Origin: Nitrosomonadaceae bacterium
Lineage (GTDB): Bacteria > Pseudomonadota > Gammaproteobacteria > Burkholderiales > Nitrosomonadaceae
DNA: 10,863 nt
Assembly (NCBI GenBank): GCA_947471695.1
Contig: CANIWY010000031.1
Span: 1 to 10,863 of the forward strand
Direction of reading: 5' to 3'
The position numbers and the translations under genes are program-made. Within the stretch, counting starts at the first letter, position 1. Every line of letters begins with the position of its first letter. Below the pieces are notes generated by a model. It saw only the letters and a program-made list of their open reading frames with translations. It had not been told where the DNA came from and searched no databases. Shown one piece after another: positions 1 through 7,691 of this stretch.

Positions 1-1044
1 ACGCTTCTCACCGAGATCGGACTACTCGTGGTCTGGATCTTTGGGATCTGGCAAGTCTCAGAGGATGCGATCTCCGTTGGTGTACTCACCGCCTTTCTGG
101 CCTATATCAGCCGATTCTATCTGAGGCTGGATTCAATGAGCCGGATCGTCTCATTTACCCAGAAGGCAGCAGCAGGGACCAAACGTATTTTTGAGATTCT
201 TGACCAGACTTCTAGTGTTCCAGAGCCTGCGAATCCGGTCCACCTAACGACCGTCACGGGACGTATCGAATTACGTGGTGTCGGTTTCCGGTACGGTACT
301 CGGAGTGTGACACGCGATATCAGCGTCACGATTGAGCCGGGTGAGATGGTCGGCCTGGTAGGTCATAGCGGTTCTGGCAAGAGTACGCTGGTCAACCTGA
401 TCTGCCGATTCTACGATGTCACAGAAGGTGCGATCCTGATTGATGGGGTAGACATTCGTTCCTTGCCTGTGGCCGAGTACCGCAAACATGTCGGGCTCGT
501 ACTGCAGGAGCCCTTCCTCTTTTTCGGTACGATCGCGGAGAATATCGCCTACGGCAAGCCCGATGCGACTCATAGTGAGATCGTTGCCGCCGCTCGAGCT
601 GCCCATGCTCACGAGTTCATTCTGCGCCTGCCTCACGGCTATGACTCACTTGCCGGAGAGCGTGGTCAATCTCTCTCAGGCGGTGAGCGGCAACGGATTT
701 CAATTGCACGTGCACTCCTCATCGACCCACGTATCCTGATCCTGGATGAGGCCACCTCCTCCGTTGATACGACTACTGAGAAAGAGATTCAAAAGGCGCT
801 CGATAACCTAGTCCGAGGCAGAACCACCATCGCCATCGCTCACCGTCTGTCCACCCTACGCGACGCCAACCGTCTGATTGTGCTTGACCGTGGCAGCATT
901 GTTGAGGTGGGTAGTCATGATGAGCTAATGGCCCAAGCAGGTCATTATTTCAATCTTTATCAGGCTCAGGCTCGCAATATCGATACTGAGGATGAGCTGC
1001 ATCGGCAAGACATCACACTCACAATGGCGGAGGGACGGATATGA
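1..1044 (+). CDS. ABC exporter (permease-ATPase fusion), cyanophycin-cluster type, 5' end outside window
   Basis: The reading frame is open from base 1, so this is the last 347 residues of a longer protein. Visible residues 1-40 hold two hydrophobic segments, which fit the last transmembrane helices of an ABC half-exporter. A complete nucleotide-binding domain follows: Walker A GHSGSGKST (121-129), Q-loop Gln169, signature LSGGE (225-229), Walker B ILILDE (245-250), D-loop SSVD and H-loop His281. All catalytic residues are present, so the ATPase should be active; the signature has Glu for the usual Gln, which is common in exporters. The transporter would work as a dimer in the inner membrane. 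Its stop overlaps the start of the DUF1854 gene (ATGA). From family knowledge, ABC proteins paired with DUF1854 are recurrent neighbours of cyanophycin synthetase genes. The substrate is unknown. The family call is firm; the link to cyanophycin rests on context. Confidence 0.93.
   Translation, partial: TLLTEIGLLVVWIFGIWQVSEDAISVGVLTAFLAYISRFYLRLDSMSRIVSFTQKAAAGTKRIFEILDQTSSVPEPANPVHLTTVTGRIELRGVGFRYGTRSVTRDISVTIEPGEMVGLVGHSGSGKSTLVNLICRFYDVTEGAILIDGVDIRSLPVAEYRKHVGLVLQEPFLFFGTIAENIAYGKPDATHSEIVAAARAAHAHEFILRLPHGYDSLAGERGQSLSGGERQRISIARALLIDPRILILDEATSSVDTTTEKEIQKALDNLVRGRTTIAIAHRLSTLRDANRLIVLDRGSIVEVGSHDELMAQAGHYFNLYQAQARNIDTEDELHRQDITLTMAEGRI
1029..1034 (+). promoter_or_regulatory. Ribosome binding site of the DUF1854 gene
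   Basis: GGAGGG lies six bases before the ATG at 1041, inside the end of the ABC transporter gene. It supports this start and fits translational coupling across the ATGA overlap. Confidence 0.75.
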
Positions 1045-1511
1045 ACAAGCCCGACTTCCAACTGAGTCTCAATGCCTTCGGGAGACTGATATTCATTGGC
1101 CCTGATGGGTGCCCACGTGAGGGGATCGTCCCAGTACGAGCCTTCCCAATCACAGCTCCCGATCAAGGGATCGCGATAATTAATCCACAAGGCCATGAAT
1201 TGGCCTGGATCGATGACTTAGATGATCTGCCGGATGAGTTACGAACACTCATCCAGTCTGAACTCGGCAGTCGTGAATTCATGCCGGAGATCAAACGTAT
1301 CATCGGTGTTTCAAGCTTTGCAACACCCTGCAACTGGCAGGTCGAAACGGACCGTGGAATGACCACTTTCATCCTCAAGGGTGAAGAGAATATCCGGCGG
1401 TTAGCCCCCCCCTCCTTGCTGATCACCGAGATTCATGGAATTCACTTTCTGATCCGTGACCGTTTTGGGCTCGATCATCACAGCCGTAAAATCCTGGACC
1501 GATTCCTCTAG
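1041..1511 (+). CDS. DUF1854 family protein associated with the cyanophycin ABC transporter
   Basis: A 156-residue soluble protein with no signal peptide or membrane helix. I recognise it as a DUF1854 protein from its size, the opening FQLSLNAFGRL, the central IVPVRAFPIT and GHELAWIDDLDDLP stretches, the KRIIGVSSF segment, and the C-terminal IRDRFGLDHHSRKILDRFL. Family members sit beside ABC exporters in cyanophycin clusters; their biochemical role is not known. The start is well set by the upstream GGAGGG, and the ATGA overlap suggests the protein is made together with the transporter, possibly as an accessory subunit or regulator of it. A run of eight C at 1405-1412 lies within the coding frame, and the frame stays intact through it to a family-like C terminus. 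The family call is good; any function would be a guess. Confidence 0.85.
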   Translation: MNKPDFQLSLNAFGRLIFIGPDGCPREGIVPVRAFPITAPDQGIAIINPQGHELAWIDDLDDLPDELRTLIQSELGSREFMPEIKRIIGVSSFATPCNWQVETDRGMTTFILKGEENIRRLAPPSLLITEIHGIHFLIRDRFGLDHHSRKILDRFL

Positions 1512-1686
1512 TCCAACTCAAAAAGTCTATGTAATACTTTGATATAAAGCAACAAACTCAAAATTGGGTGGTCTCCATGCGGTGTCTCAGCGGATCCTCT
1601 CACGGCAGAATTATTTGATACGCCTGTAAACCGATCCATGCTGTCCGCGTTAATTCGACTTCATCTACTCTGTACAGCCTCATTTC
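1512..1686 (+). other. Intergenic gap between DUF1854 gene and cphA'
   Basis: A 175-base AT-richer spacer, the only sizeable gap in the cluster. I see no open frame or RNA gene in it and no clear Rho-independent terminator. An in-frame stop (TAA at 1651) lies upstream of cphA', which rules out an earlier start. A weak inverted repeat (AAAGT/ACTTT, 1522-1540) and one extended -10 candidate are the only signals. The gap could hold a separate promoter for the synthetase genes. Confidence 0.6.
1540..1548 (+). promoter_or_regulatory. Possible extended -10 promoter element upstream of cphA'
   Basis: TGATATAAA matches an extended -10 element (TGn followed by a TATAAT-like hexamer). No good -35 box lies 16-18 bases upstream (the sequence there is A-rich). 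If used, it would give a leader of about 130 bases before cphA'. This is a weak prediction by eye; read-through from the ABC/DUF1854 genes is an alternative. Confidence 0.25.
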
Positions 1687-3978
1687 ATGCCGGATCGCGT
1701 AACTACTGAGCATACTGAAAGGGATATCAAGTTCCTCGAGATTCGCCATCTGAATGGTCCCAATATCTGGACTTATTACCCGGTTCTTGAGGCCCTCGTC
1801 GATATCGGCATACTCGAAGACTTCCCATCCAACACCATCCCCGGTTTTTATGAAAGACTCTCCTCATCCCTTCCCTCTCTGATTGAACACCGCTGTAGCT
1901 ACGAAGAGCGTGGGGGGTTTTTAAAGCGTGTCGAGGAAGGCACATGGCCATGCCACATCCTCGAGCATGTCACACTTGAACTGCAGAATCTGGCGGGGAT
2001 GAAAGGCGGATTTGGAAGAGCACGTGAGACCTCGGTACGAGGCGTCTACAAGGTCATCGTCAGTGCTTGGCATGCAGAAATTACACGGGCCGCACTTTTA
2101 GCCGCACGTGAATTAGTCCTCTCGGCAATGGAAGGTCAACAGGTCTATGATGTTAATGCCACCCTCGATCACCTTCGTGGGATGGTTGACTCTCTCTGGT
2201 TAGGCCCCTCTACCGCATGCATTGTCGATGCAGCAACAGCCCGCAATATCCCCGCTACCCGCCTACTCGCTAAAGGGAATCTGGTACAACTCGGATATGG
2301 CGCTCGTAGCAGACATATCTGGACAGCCGAGACCGATCGCACCCCTGCAATTGCAGAGAGCATCTCTCGCGACAAGGATTTAACCAAGTCACTCCTCCGG
2401 TCCTGCGGTGTCCCTGTTCCCGAAGGTCGTATCGTCACCAGCGCTGAAGATGCTTGGGAGGCTGCTGAGGATATTGGTCTTCCGGTCGTGATTAAGCCCT
2501 GTGATGGCAATCATGGGAGGGGCGTTTTTATTGAACTGACCCAACGTGAAGAGATCGAGTCAGCCTACCAGGCCGCCATAAAAGAGGGTAGCGGCGTTCT
2601 GGTTGAACGATACATCCTCGGCACTGAGCACCGTTTATTGGTCGTTGGGGGTCGCCTGATTGCAGCCAATCGGGGAGACTCGGTATCGGTTATAGGTGAC
2701 GGGATATCAACCATCAACGATCTGATCGATCATCAGATTAACTCGGATCCGCGCCGTGGAACAACGGAAGACTTCCCTCTCAATATGATCCGGCTGGATC
2801 GTGCAGCACGGATGGAGATCGCCCATCAAGGCTTTACCGGCGAATCCGTACCACCGATTGATCTCAAGGTCTTGATCCAGCGTAATGGCAACCACGCTTT
2901 CGACGTGACCGATGACGTCCACCCCAGTATCGCCTCAGCAGCCTCACTCGCAGCACGCATAATCGGTTTGGATATCGCGGGGATTGATCTCGTTACGACT
3001 GACATCTCACGCCCACTCACCGAGCAAGGTGGTGCAATCGTAGAAGTGAATGCCGGTCCAAGCCTATTGATGCACATCAAGCCCGCTGTTGGAACGCCCC
3101 GTCCAGTTGGAAAGGCCATTGTCGATCATCTCTTCCCAAGTGGTGATGATGGCCGTATTCCGATTGTGGGCATTAGCGGGAGCTACGGCAAGACGACCGT
3201 GGCACATCTCGTGGCCGGCTTACTGACCCTCTCCGGTAAATATACCGGGTTAGCCTGTAGTGATGGCTTGTACCTTAATTCCAGACAGATTGATAAAGGC
3301 GATTGTGCCCAATGGGATGCAGCCAACCGTATCCTGATCAACCGATCGGTCGAGGCGGCCGTATTTGAGAATGGCAGCGACACCATACTCAGTGAAGGTC
3401 TGGTCTACGACAGCTGCCAGATCGGCATCATCACCAATGTTGAACCGACACGGCACTACGGCCGATACGACATTAAAACCCCTGAGCAGGTCTATACAAC
3501 CCTTCGCACCCAGCTTGATGTGATCACGCCAACAGCCGCAGCAGTGGATGATGTGATTGATATGATCTTGCCAACCGGTACCGCGGTACTCAATGCACGT
3601 GTGGAAATGCTCGTTGAGATGTCCAAGTTATGCAATGGCGAGGTCATCTACTTCAGCCTTGACCCAGAGTTACCCGCTGTCACGGCTCATCTCTCACAAA
3701 AAACTCACGGAGGACGTGCTGTAATCGTTCGAGATGGAGAGGTCGTACTCGCCACGGGTGATGATGAAGTGCTCCTGATCAAGTTATCCTGTATCCCACT
3801 GACAGATAATGGACGCTCGATCCCACAGATTGAGAACATTTTGGCAGCTGTGGCTGCCGCATGGGCACTCGGCATCACGCCAGAACTAATTTGTAATGGA
3901 ATTGCAACCGCCGGATCAGAACAGGTGGGACATCTCTCCCACCGGGCCGATCAGGAAACTCAAGGAAATTATCTATGA
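1687..3978 (+). CDS. cphA': CphA'-like cyanophycin synthetase paralogue with degenerate, C-terminally shortened Mur domain
   Basis: 763 residues; typical CphA has about 860-900. The N domain (about 15-165) is canonical: LNGPN near the start, IPGFYE, EHRCS (67-71), GGF, and HILEH (90-94), an HxxEH pattern of the kind that binds zinc. The ATP-grasp G domain (about 170-485) keeps VVIKP, DGNHGRGV, VERY, IGDG and VEVN, but lacks about five residues where CphA has ANLSTGG (here RNGNHAFD, 399-406), and has NAGPSLLMH instead of NAAPGxRMH. The Mur domain keeps the P-loop Lys-Thr (GSYGKTT, 498-504) but has ENGSDT in place of ETARGG and TRHYG in place of xDHLG. It ends just where the C-terminal Mur lobe should begin. 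No strong Shine-Dalgarno precedes the ATG, but it is the only possible start. The stop overlaps cphA by ATGA. I infer a partner subunit of CphA, not a standalone synthetase. A CphA2-like enzyme is an alternative. Confidence 0.88.
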   Translation: MPDRVTTEHTERDIKFLEIRHLNGPNIWTYYPVLEALVDIGILEDFPSNTIPGFYERLSSSLPSLIEHRCSYEERGGFLKRVEEGTWPCHILEHVTLELQNLAGMKGGFGRARETSVRGVYKVIVSAWHAEITRAALLAARELVLSAMEGQQVYDVNATLDHLRGMVDSLWLGPSTACIVDAATARNIPATRLLAKGNLVQLGYGARSRHIWTAETDRTPAIAESISRDKDLTKSLLRSCGVPVPEGRIVTSAEDAWEAAEDIGLPVVIKPCDGNHGRGVFIELTQREEIESAYQAAIKEGSGVLVERYILGTEHRLLVVGGRLIAANRGDSVSVIGDGISTINDLIDHQINSDPRRGTTEDFPLNMIRLDRAARMEIAHQGFTGESVPPIDLKVLIQRNGNHAFDVTDDVHPSIASAASLAARIIGLDIAGIDLVTTDISRPLTEQGGAIVEVNAGPSLLMHIKPAVGTPRPVGKAIVDHLFPSGDDGRIPIVGISGSYGKTTVAHLVAGLLTLSGKYTGLACSDGLYLNSRQIDKGDCAQWDAANRILINRSVEAAVFENGSDTILSEGLVYDSCQIGIITNVEPTRHYGRYDIKTPEQVYTTLRTQLDVITPTAAAVDDVIDMILPTGTAVLNARVEMLVEMSKLCNGEVIYFSLDPELPAVTAHLSQKTHGGRAVIVRDGEVVLATGDDEVLLIKLSCIPLTDNGRSIPQIENILAAVAAAWALGITPELICNGIATAGSEQVGHLSHRADQETQGNYL
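3962..3967 (+). promoter_or_regulatory. Ribosome binding site of cphA
   Basis: AAGGAA lies seven bases before the ATG at 3975, within the last codons of cphA'. It supports the start whose ATGA overlaps the cphA' stop and suggests translational coupling of the two subunits. Confidence 0.7.
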
Positions 3979-6548
3979 AAGTATCGCGCGTCCATGCACT
4001 CCGTGGTCCCAATCTGTGGAGTCAACGTACCTCCATAGAGGCCATTGTCAGTTGCGTTAGCGAGGAGTGCTCCCCAGACAAATTACCAGGATTTATAGCC
4101 CGATTGAATGAGCACCTCACAGGAGTCCCGCTACTTCAAGCTGACCAATATCCTGAACCCGTGTCCATGGCTCATATACTAGAGTGTGTCACACTTGCCC
4201 TGCAGAACAGGGCCGGATGCTCGGTCAATTTCAGCCATACCGTGCAAACATCAAAGGCCGGGACATACCGGGTCATCGTTGAGTACACCGAGGAATCAGT
4301 CGGCAGGCTCGCTCTCGAACTCTCACACGAGTTATGTCTTGCTACAATGAATGACACCCCCTTTGATCTGGCCGGTGCATTGAAGCGCCTTCAAGAGCTG
4401 GATGAGGAGGTCCGTCTCGGGCCCAGCACCAGTGCCATTGTTCAGGCCGCGGCAGATCGTGGCATTCCATGCCGGAGATTGACCGATGGCAGTATGGTCC
4501 AATTCGGATGGGGTAGTCGGCAACGACGTATCCAGGCCAGCGAGACAGACCGGACCAGTGCTGTTGCTGAGTCCATCGCTCAGGATAAGGAATTGACTAA
4601 GTTACTACTTCATGCGGCAGGCATTCCCGTTCCTGCGGGACGCCCGGTTATGAGTGCGGATGATGCATGGGTCGCCGCTTGCGAGATCGGGGGGCCGATC
4701 GTGATTAAACCGCAGGACGGCAATCAGGGTAAAGGTGTATCAGTAAATCTCGTAAGTCGTGAACAGGTAGAGTCTGCATATGCGGTTGCATCTGAGATCA
4801 GTGAAGATATCCTGGTTGAGCGTTACATCCCAGGCCATGACTACCGAATGCTGGTGATCGGCAATAAGCTGGTTGCTGCTGCCCGGCGTGACCCCCCTCA
4901 AGTGATCGGTGATGGTGTCCATACCATTCGACATCTGGTGGACCAGGTCAATGCCGACCCAAGACGTGGCAAGGGCCATTCCACACCGCTCACAAGAATA
5001 AGTTTTGATGAGACCGCACTCTCCCATCTCGCAACCCAAGACTTCACTGCCGAATCCATTCCCGCACACGGAAAATGCGTGACACTGCGTAATAATGCGA
5101 ATCTCTCAACCGGCGGTTCAGCCACCGACGTGACCGATGAAGTCCATCCAGAGCTGGCTGCACGCGTGGTAGCGGCGGCTCAAATGATCGGTCTTGATAT
5201 CTGCGGAATTGATGTCCTCTGCAACAGTGTGAGCAGCCCTCTGGAAGAACAAAATGGTGGCATCGTCGAGGTGAATGCTGCCCCCGGCCTTCGGATGCAC
5301 CTTCAACCTTCGTCAGGAAGGGGTCGTGCGGTCGGAGAGGCAGTGATCGATAGTATGTTTGCACAAGGGGACGATGGGCGCATCCCCGTGATTACCGTCA
5401 CCGGAACCAATGGCAAGACCACCACCGTCCGTCTAATCGCCAATATCCTCAGTAGTCACAACTTACGGGTCGGAATGACCAATACAGATGGTGTCTATAT
5501 CGAGGGAGATCGTATCGATACCGGTGACTGCAGCGGACCAAAGAGTGCGAAAAATGTCTTAATCCATCCAGACGTTGATGCGGCTGTATTTGAGACTGCG
5601 CGAGGTGGATTGCTGAGAGAGGGCCTTGGTTTTGACCTGTGCCAGGTAGCGGTCGTTACTAATATCGGCATGGGCGACCATCTCGGACTAGCACATGTCC
5701 ACACGGCTGAAGATCTGTCTCTGGTTAAGCAAATCATTGTACGAAGTGTCATGCCCGATACCGGGGTCGCTGTACTCAATGCCGCTGACCCGCTCGTGGT
5801 GAGTATGGCCGACGACTGTCCCGGATCAGTGACCTTCTTTGCCCAGGATCCTAATCATCCGGTCATCGCCATGCACCGATCCCAGGGAAAGCGCGTCATC
5901 TATCTCGATGGGGATTCGATCGTGGCATCAGAGATCGGTGTTGAATACAAAATCCCGCTGAGTGGTATTCCGATCACCCAGAATGGAACCATCGGATTCC
6001 AGATCGAGAATGCAATGGCGGCCATTGGTGCCGGTTGGGCGCTCGCTCTTGATTGGGCCATTATTCGTGCCGGATTGGCTACCTTTGTCAGTGATGCACA
6101 GACAGCGCCGGGTCGTTTTAATCTCTTCAGTCATCGTGGAGCTACGCTGATCGCGGATTATGGTCATAATGCCGATGCTATTAGGGCATTGGTATCCGCG
6201 ATCGATAATATTCCTGCAAATCGGCGGTCTGTCGTCATCAGTGGTGCCGGTGACCGAAGAGACGAGGATATCCGTCAGCAGACAGAGATCCTTGGTGATG
6301 CATTCGATGAGGTTGTCCTTTATCAGGACCAGTGCCAACGTGGACGTGCCGATGGAGAGGTACTGGGTCTGTTACGAAAGGGTCTGGAGAATGCCAAGCG
6401 TACCCGCGAGATTAAGGAGATTCGTGGCGAATTTGTAGCCATCGATGCCGCCTTTGCCAGTCTCAAAGCGGGTGAACTCTGCCTCATCTTGATTGACCAG
6501 GTCGAGGCAGCTCTCGGACATATCAGTAGACGGGTGGTTGCAGGCTAA
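3975..6548 (+). CDS. cphA: Cyanophycin synthetase CphA, with intact G and M domains and a degenerate N domain
   Basis: 857 residues, near full family length. It should extend cyanophycin by ATP-dependent addition of Asp to the backbone (G domain) and Arg to the Asp side chain (M domain), in the cytoplasm. Visible motifs: LRGPN at the start; ATP-grasp VIKPQDGNQGKGV (243-255), VERY, Arg291, ANLSTGG (375-381) and VEVNAAPG (431-438); Mur P-loop GTNGKTTT (477-484), ETARGG (540-545), GDHLG (567-571); and a complete C-terminal Mur lobe with PGRFN (712-716), DYGHNAD (728-734; the usual form is DYAHNP) and GAGDRRDED (757-765). The N domain (about 1-145) is worn: the EHRCS and GGF segments are missing and HxxEH has become HILEC (67-71). 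This suggests it cannot make its own primers and depends on external primers or on the CphA' partner. It has a good Shine-Dalgarno and overlaps cphA' by ATGA. Function call strong; N-domain inference moderate. Confidence 0.93.
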   Translation: MKVSRVHALRGPNLWSQRTSIEAIVSCVSEECSPDKLPGFIARLNEHLTGVPLLQADQYPEPVSMAHILECVTLALQNRAGCSVNFSHTVQTSKAGTYRVIVEYTEESVGRLALELSHELCLATMNDTPFDLAGALKRLQELDEEVRLGPSTSAIVQAAADRGIPCRRLTDGSMVQFGWGSRQRRIQASETDRTSAVAESIAQDKELTKLLLHAAGIPVPAGRPVMSADDAWVAACEIGGPIVIKPQDGNQGKGVSVNLVSREQVESAYAVASEISEDILVERYIPGHDYRMLVIGNKLVAAARRDPPQVIGDGVHTIRHLVDQVNADPRRGKGHSTPLTRISFDETALSHLATQDFTAESIPAHGKCVTLRNNANLSTGGSATDVTDEVHPELAARVVAAAQMIGLDICGIDVLCNSVSSPLEEQNGGIVEVNAAPGLRMHLQPSSGRGRAVGEAVIDSMFAQGDDGRIPVITVTGTNGKTTTVRLIANILSSHNLRVGMTNTDGVYIEGDRIDTGDCSGPKSAKNVLIHPDVDAAVFETARGGLLREGLGFDLCQVAVVTNIGMGDHLGLAHVHTAEDLSLVKQIIVRSVMPDTGVAVLNAADPLVVSMADDCPGSVTFFAQDPNHPVIAMHRSQGKRVIYLDGDSIVASEIGVEYKIPLSGIPITQNGTIGFQIENAMAAIGAGWALALDWAIIRAGLATFVSDAQTAPGRFNLFSHRGATLIADYGHNADAIRALVSAIDNIPANRRSVVISGAGDRRDEDIRQQTEILGDAFDEVVLYQDQCQRGRADGEVLGLLRKGLENAKRTREIKEIRGEFVAIDAAFASLKAGELCLILIDQVEAALGHISRRVVAG

Positions 6549-6560
6549 GATCGCAACAGA

Positions 6561-7667
6561 ATGAGCACCGATGTTTCGAGAATGCCCCTGGTGGATGCAC
6601 TCAAGGCCATCTCTTGCCTTCTGATTGTATCTCACCACCTGTCGATCTACGGGCCCATGTCGGACCTGGCCTACCCACTGATTCCGGGACTGATCGACTG
6701 GCTACGAGAGTATGCAAGAATGGCCGTTCAGGTCTTCTTTGTGGTGGCAGGATTTCTGTTTGCGGGGAAGCTTGTACCGCTCGGAGCATCACTGATTGCT
6801 GATCCGGTTCAGTCCATTAAGAGACGTTACATCAGGTTAGTGATCCCGTACCTTGCCGCACTAACACTCTCGATCGGATGTACTTTCCTCTCTCGGCAGT
6901 GGATGTCTCATGAATCCATCTCCGCAGCACCTGACCTCATCCAGCTTCTGGCTCATATATTTTTACTACAAGACCTGCTCAATCAAGAGGCTCTATCGGC
7001 AGGGGTCTGGTATGTCGCCATTGATTTTCAGCTATTCGTACTCGCGGTGTCTTTGTTCTGGCTGTCCAGAAAGATCGAGTACCGATACCCTCACCTTAAA
7101 TCAACAGCACTGATCTTAATTGCTGGCTTCACAATGGCCTCGCTATTCGCATTCAATAGAAATGATTTCTGGGACGAGACCGCACTTTATTTTTTTGGCT
7201 CGTACGGCCTTGGAATTCTAGCCTATTGGACCTCGAATAAGGATCGACCTGTGCTCTGGCTTGTATTACTCGGTGGTCTGGCGGTCGCATCCTTGATGAT
7301 TGATTTCCGTGGACGGATAGCGGTCGCAACGATAGTGATGCTGCTACTGGGATTCGCCAAAAATTATGGCATCTTGGAAAGGTGTTCCATCCCAAACTTC
7401 TTAAGCTATCTGGGACGTATTTCTTATTCCATCTTCCTCGTTCACTTCCCGCTATGCCTGGTCGTGAATGCGGCCTTCTTCCGTTTTCTCCCGAACCACG
7501 CAGTCACCAACCTATTCGGATTGTTACTGGCCTTAGGCATCAGCATTCTTGGGGGCGCTCTTTTCTACCAATGGGTCGAAAACCGTCCACTGACCAACAG
7601 AATGAAAATATGGCTACCGGCAGGGTTTGTGACGAGCGGTCTGATTGTAGCTCTCGGGAGTAGCTAG
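6561..7667 (+). CDS. Membrane acyltransferase, acyltransferase-3 (OafA/YrhL-like) family
   Basis: A 368-residue integral membrane protein with about ten hydrophobic segments. Family marks in order: the first helix with His25-His26 (IVSHHLS), the expected site of the catalytic His; RRYIRLVIPYL (88-98), the usual Arg-rich entry to helix 3; VWYVAIDFQ (149-157), matching the common WSLSVEEQF region; GRISYSIFLVHFP (285-297), very typical; and YQWVENRP (336-343), matching the usual ERP ending. The family moves acyl groups from acyl-CoA to sugars, peptides or other acceptors across the inner membrane. Only twelve bases separate it from cphA, so it is probably the last gene of the same transcript. 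No clear Shine-Dalgarno is seen before the ATG at 6561; coupling to cphA translation or a start at Met8 is possible. The acceptor is unknown, and any role in cyanophycin biology is contextual inference. Confidence 0.88.
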   Translation: MSTDVSRMPLVDALKAISCLLIVSHHLSIYGPMSDLAYPLIPGLIDWLREYARMAVQVFFVVAGFLFAGKLVPLGASLIADPVQSIKRRYIRLVIPYLAALTLSIGCTFLSRQWMSHESISAAPDLIQLLAHIFLLQDLLNQEALSAGVWYVAIDFQLFVLAVSLFWLSRKIEYRYPHLKSTALILIAGFTMASLFAFNRNDFWDETALYFFGSYGLGILAYWTSNKDRPVLWLVLLGGLAVASLMIDFRGRIAVATIVMLLLGFAKNYGILERCSIPNFLSYLGRISYSIFLVHFPLCLVVNAAFFRFLPNHAVTNLFGLLLALGISILGGALFYQWVENRPLTNRMKIWLPAGFVTSGLIVALGSS

Positions 7668-7691
7668 CCAGTCACATCTGCGGGTCAGGTC

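Noticed and set aside
3960..3990. cphA' and cphA as one gene split by a frameshift
   Set aside because: Each protein has its own N, ATP-grasp and Mur domains and its own start; they are tandem paralogues, not halves of one protein.
5928..6338. Open frame of 136 codons on the minus strand inside cphA
   Set aside because: Fully antisense to well-supported cphA motifs, with no recognisable domain or Shine-Dalgarno. Similar antisense frames at 271-636, 4740-5069, 5044-5364 and 10320-10670 were dropped for the same reason.
7668..7691. Bidirectional terminator between the acyltransferase gene and htpG
   Set aside because: The 24-base gap shows no stem with a T-run on either strand.
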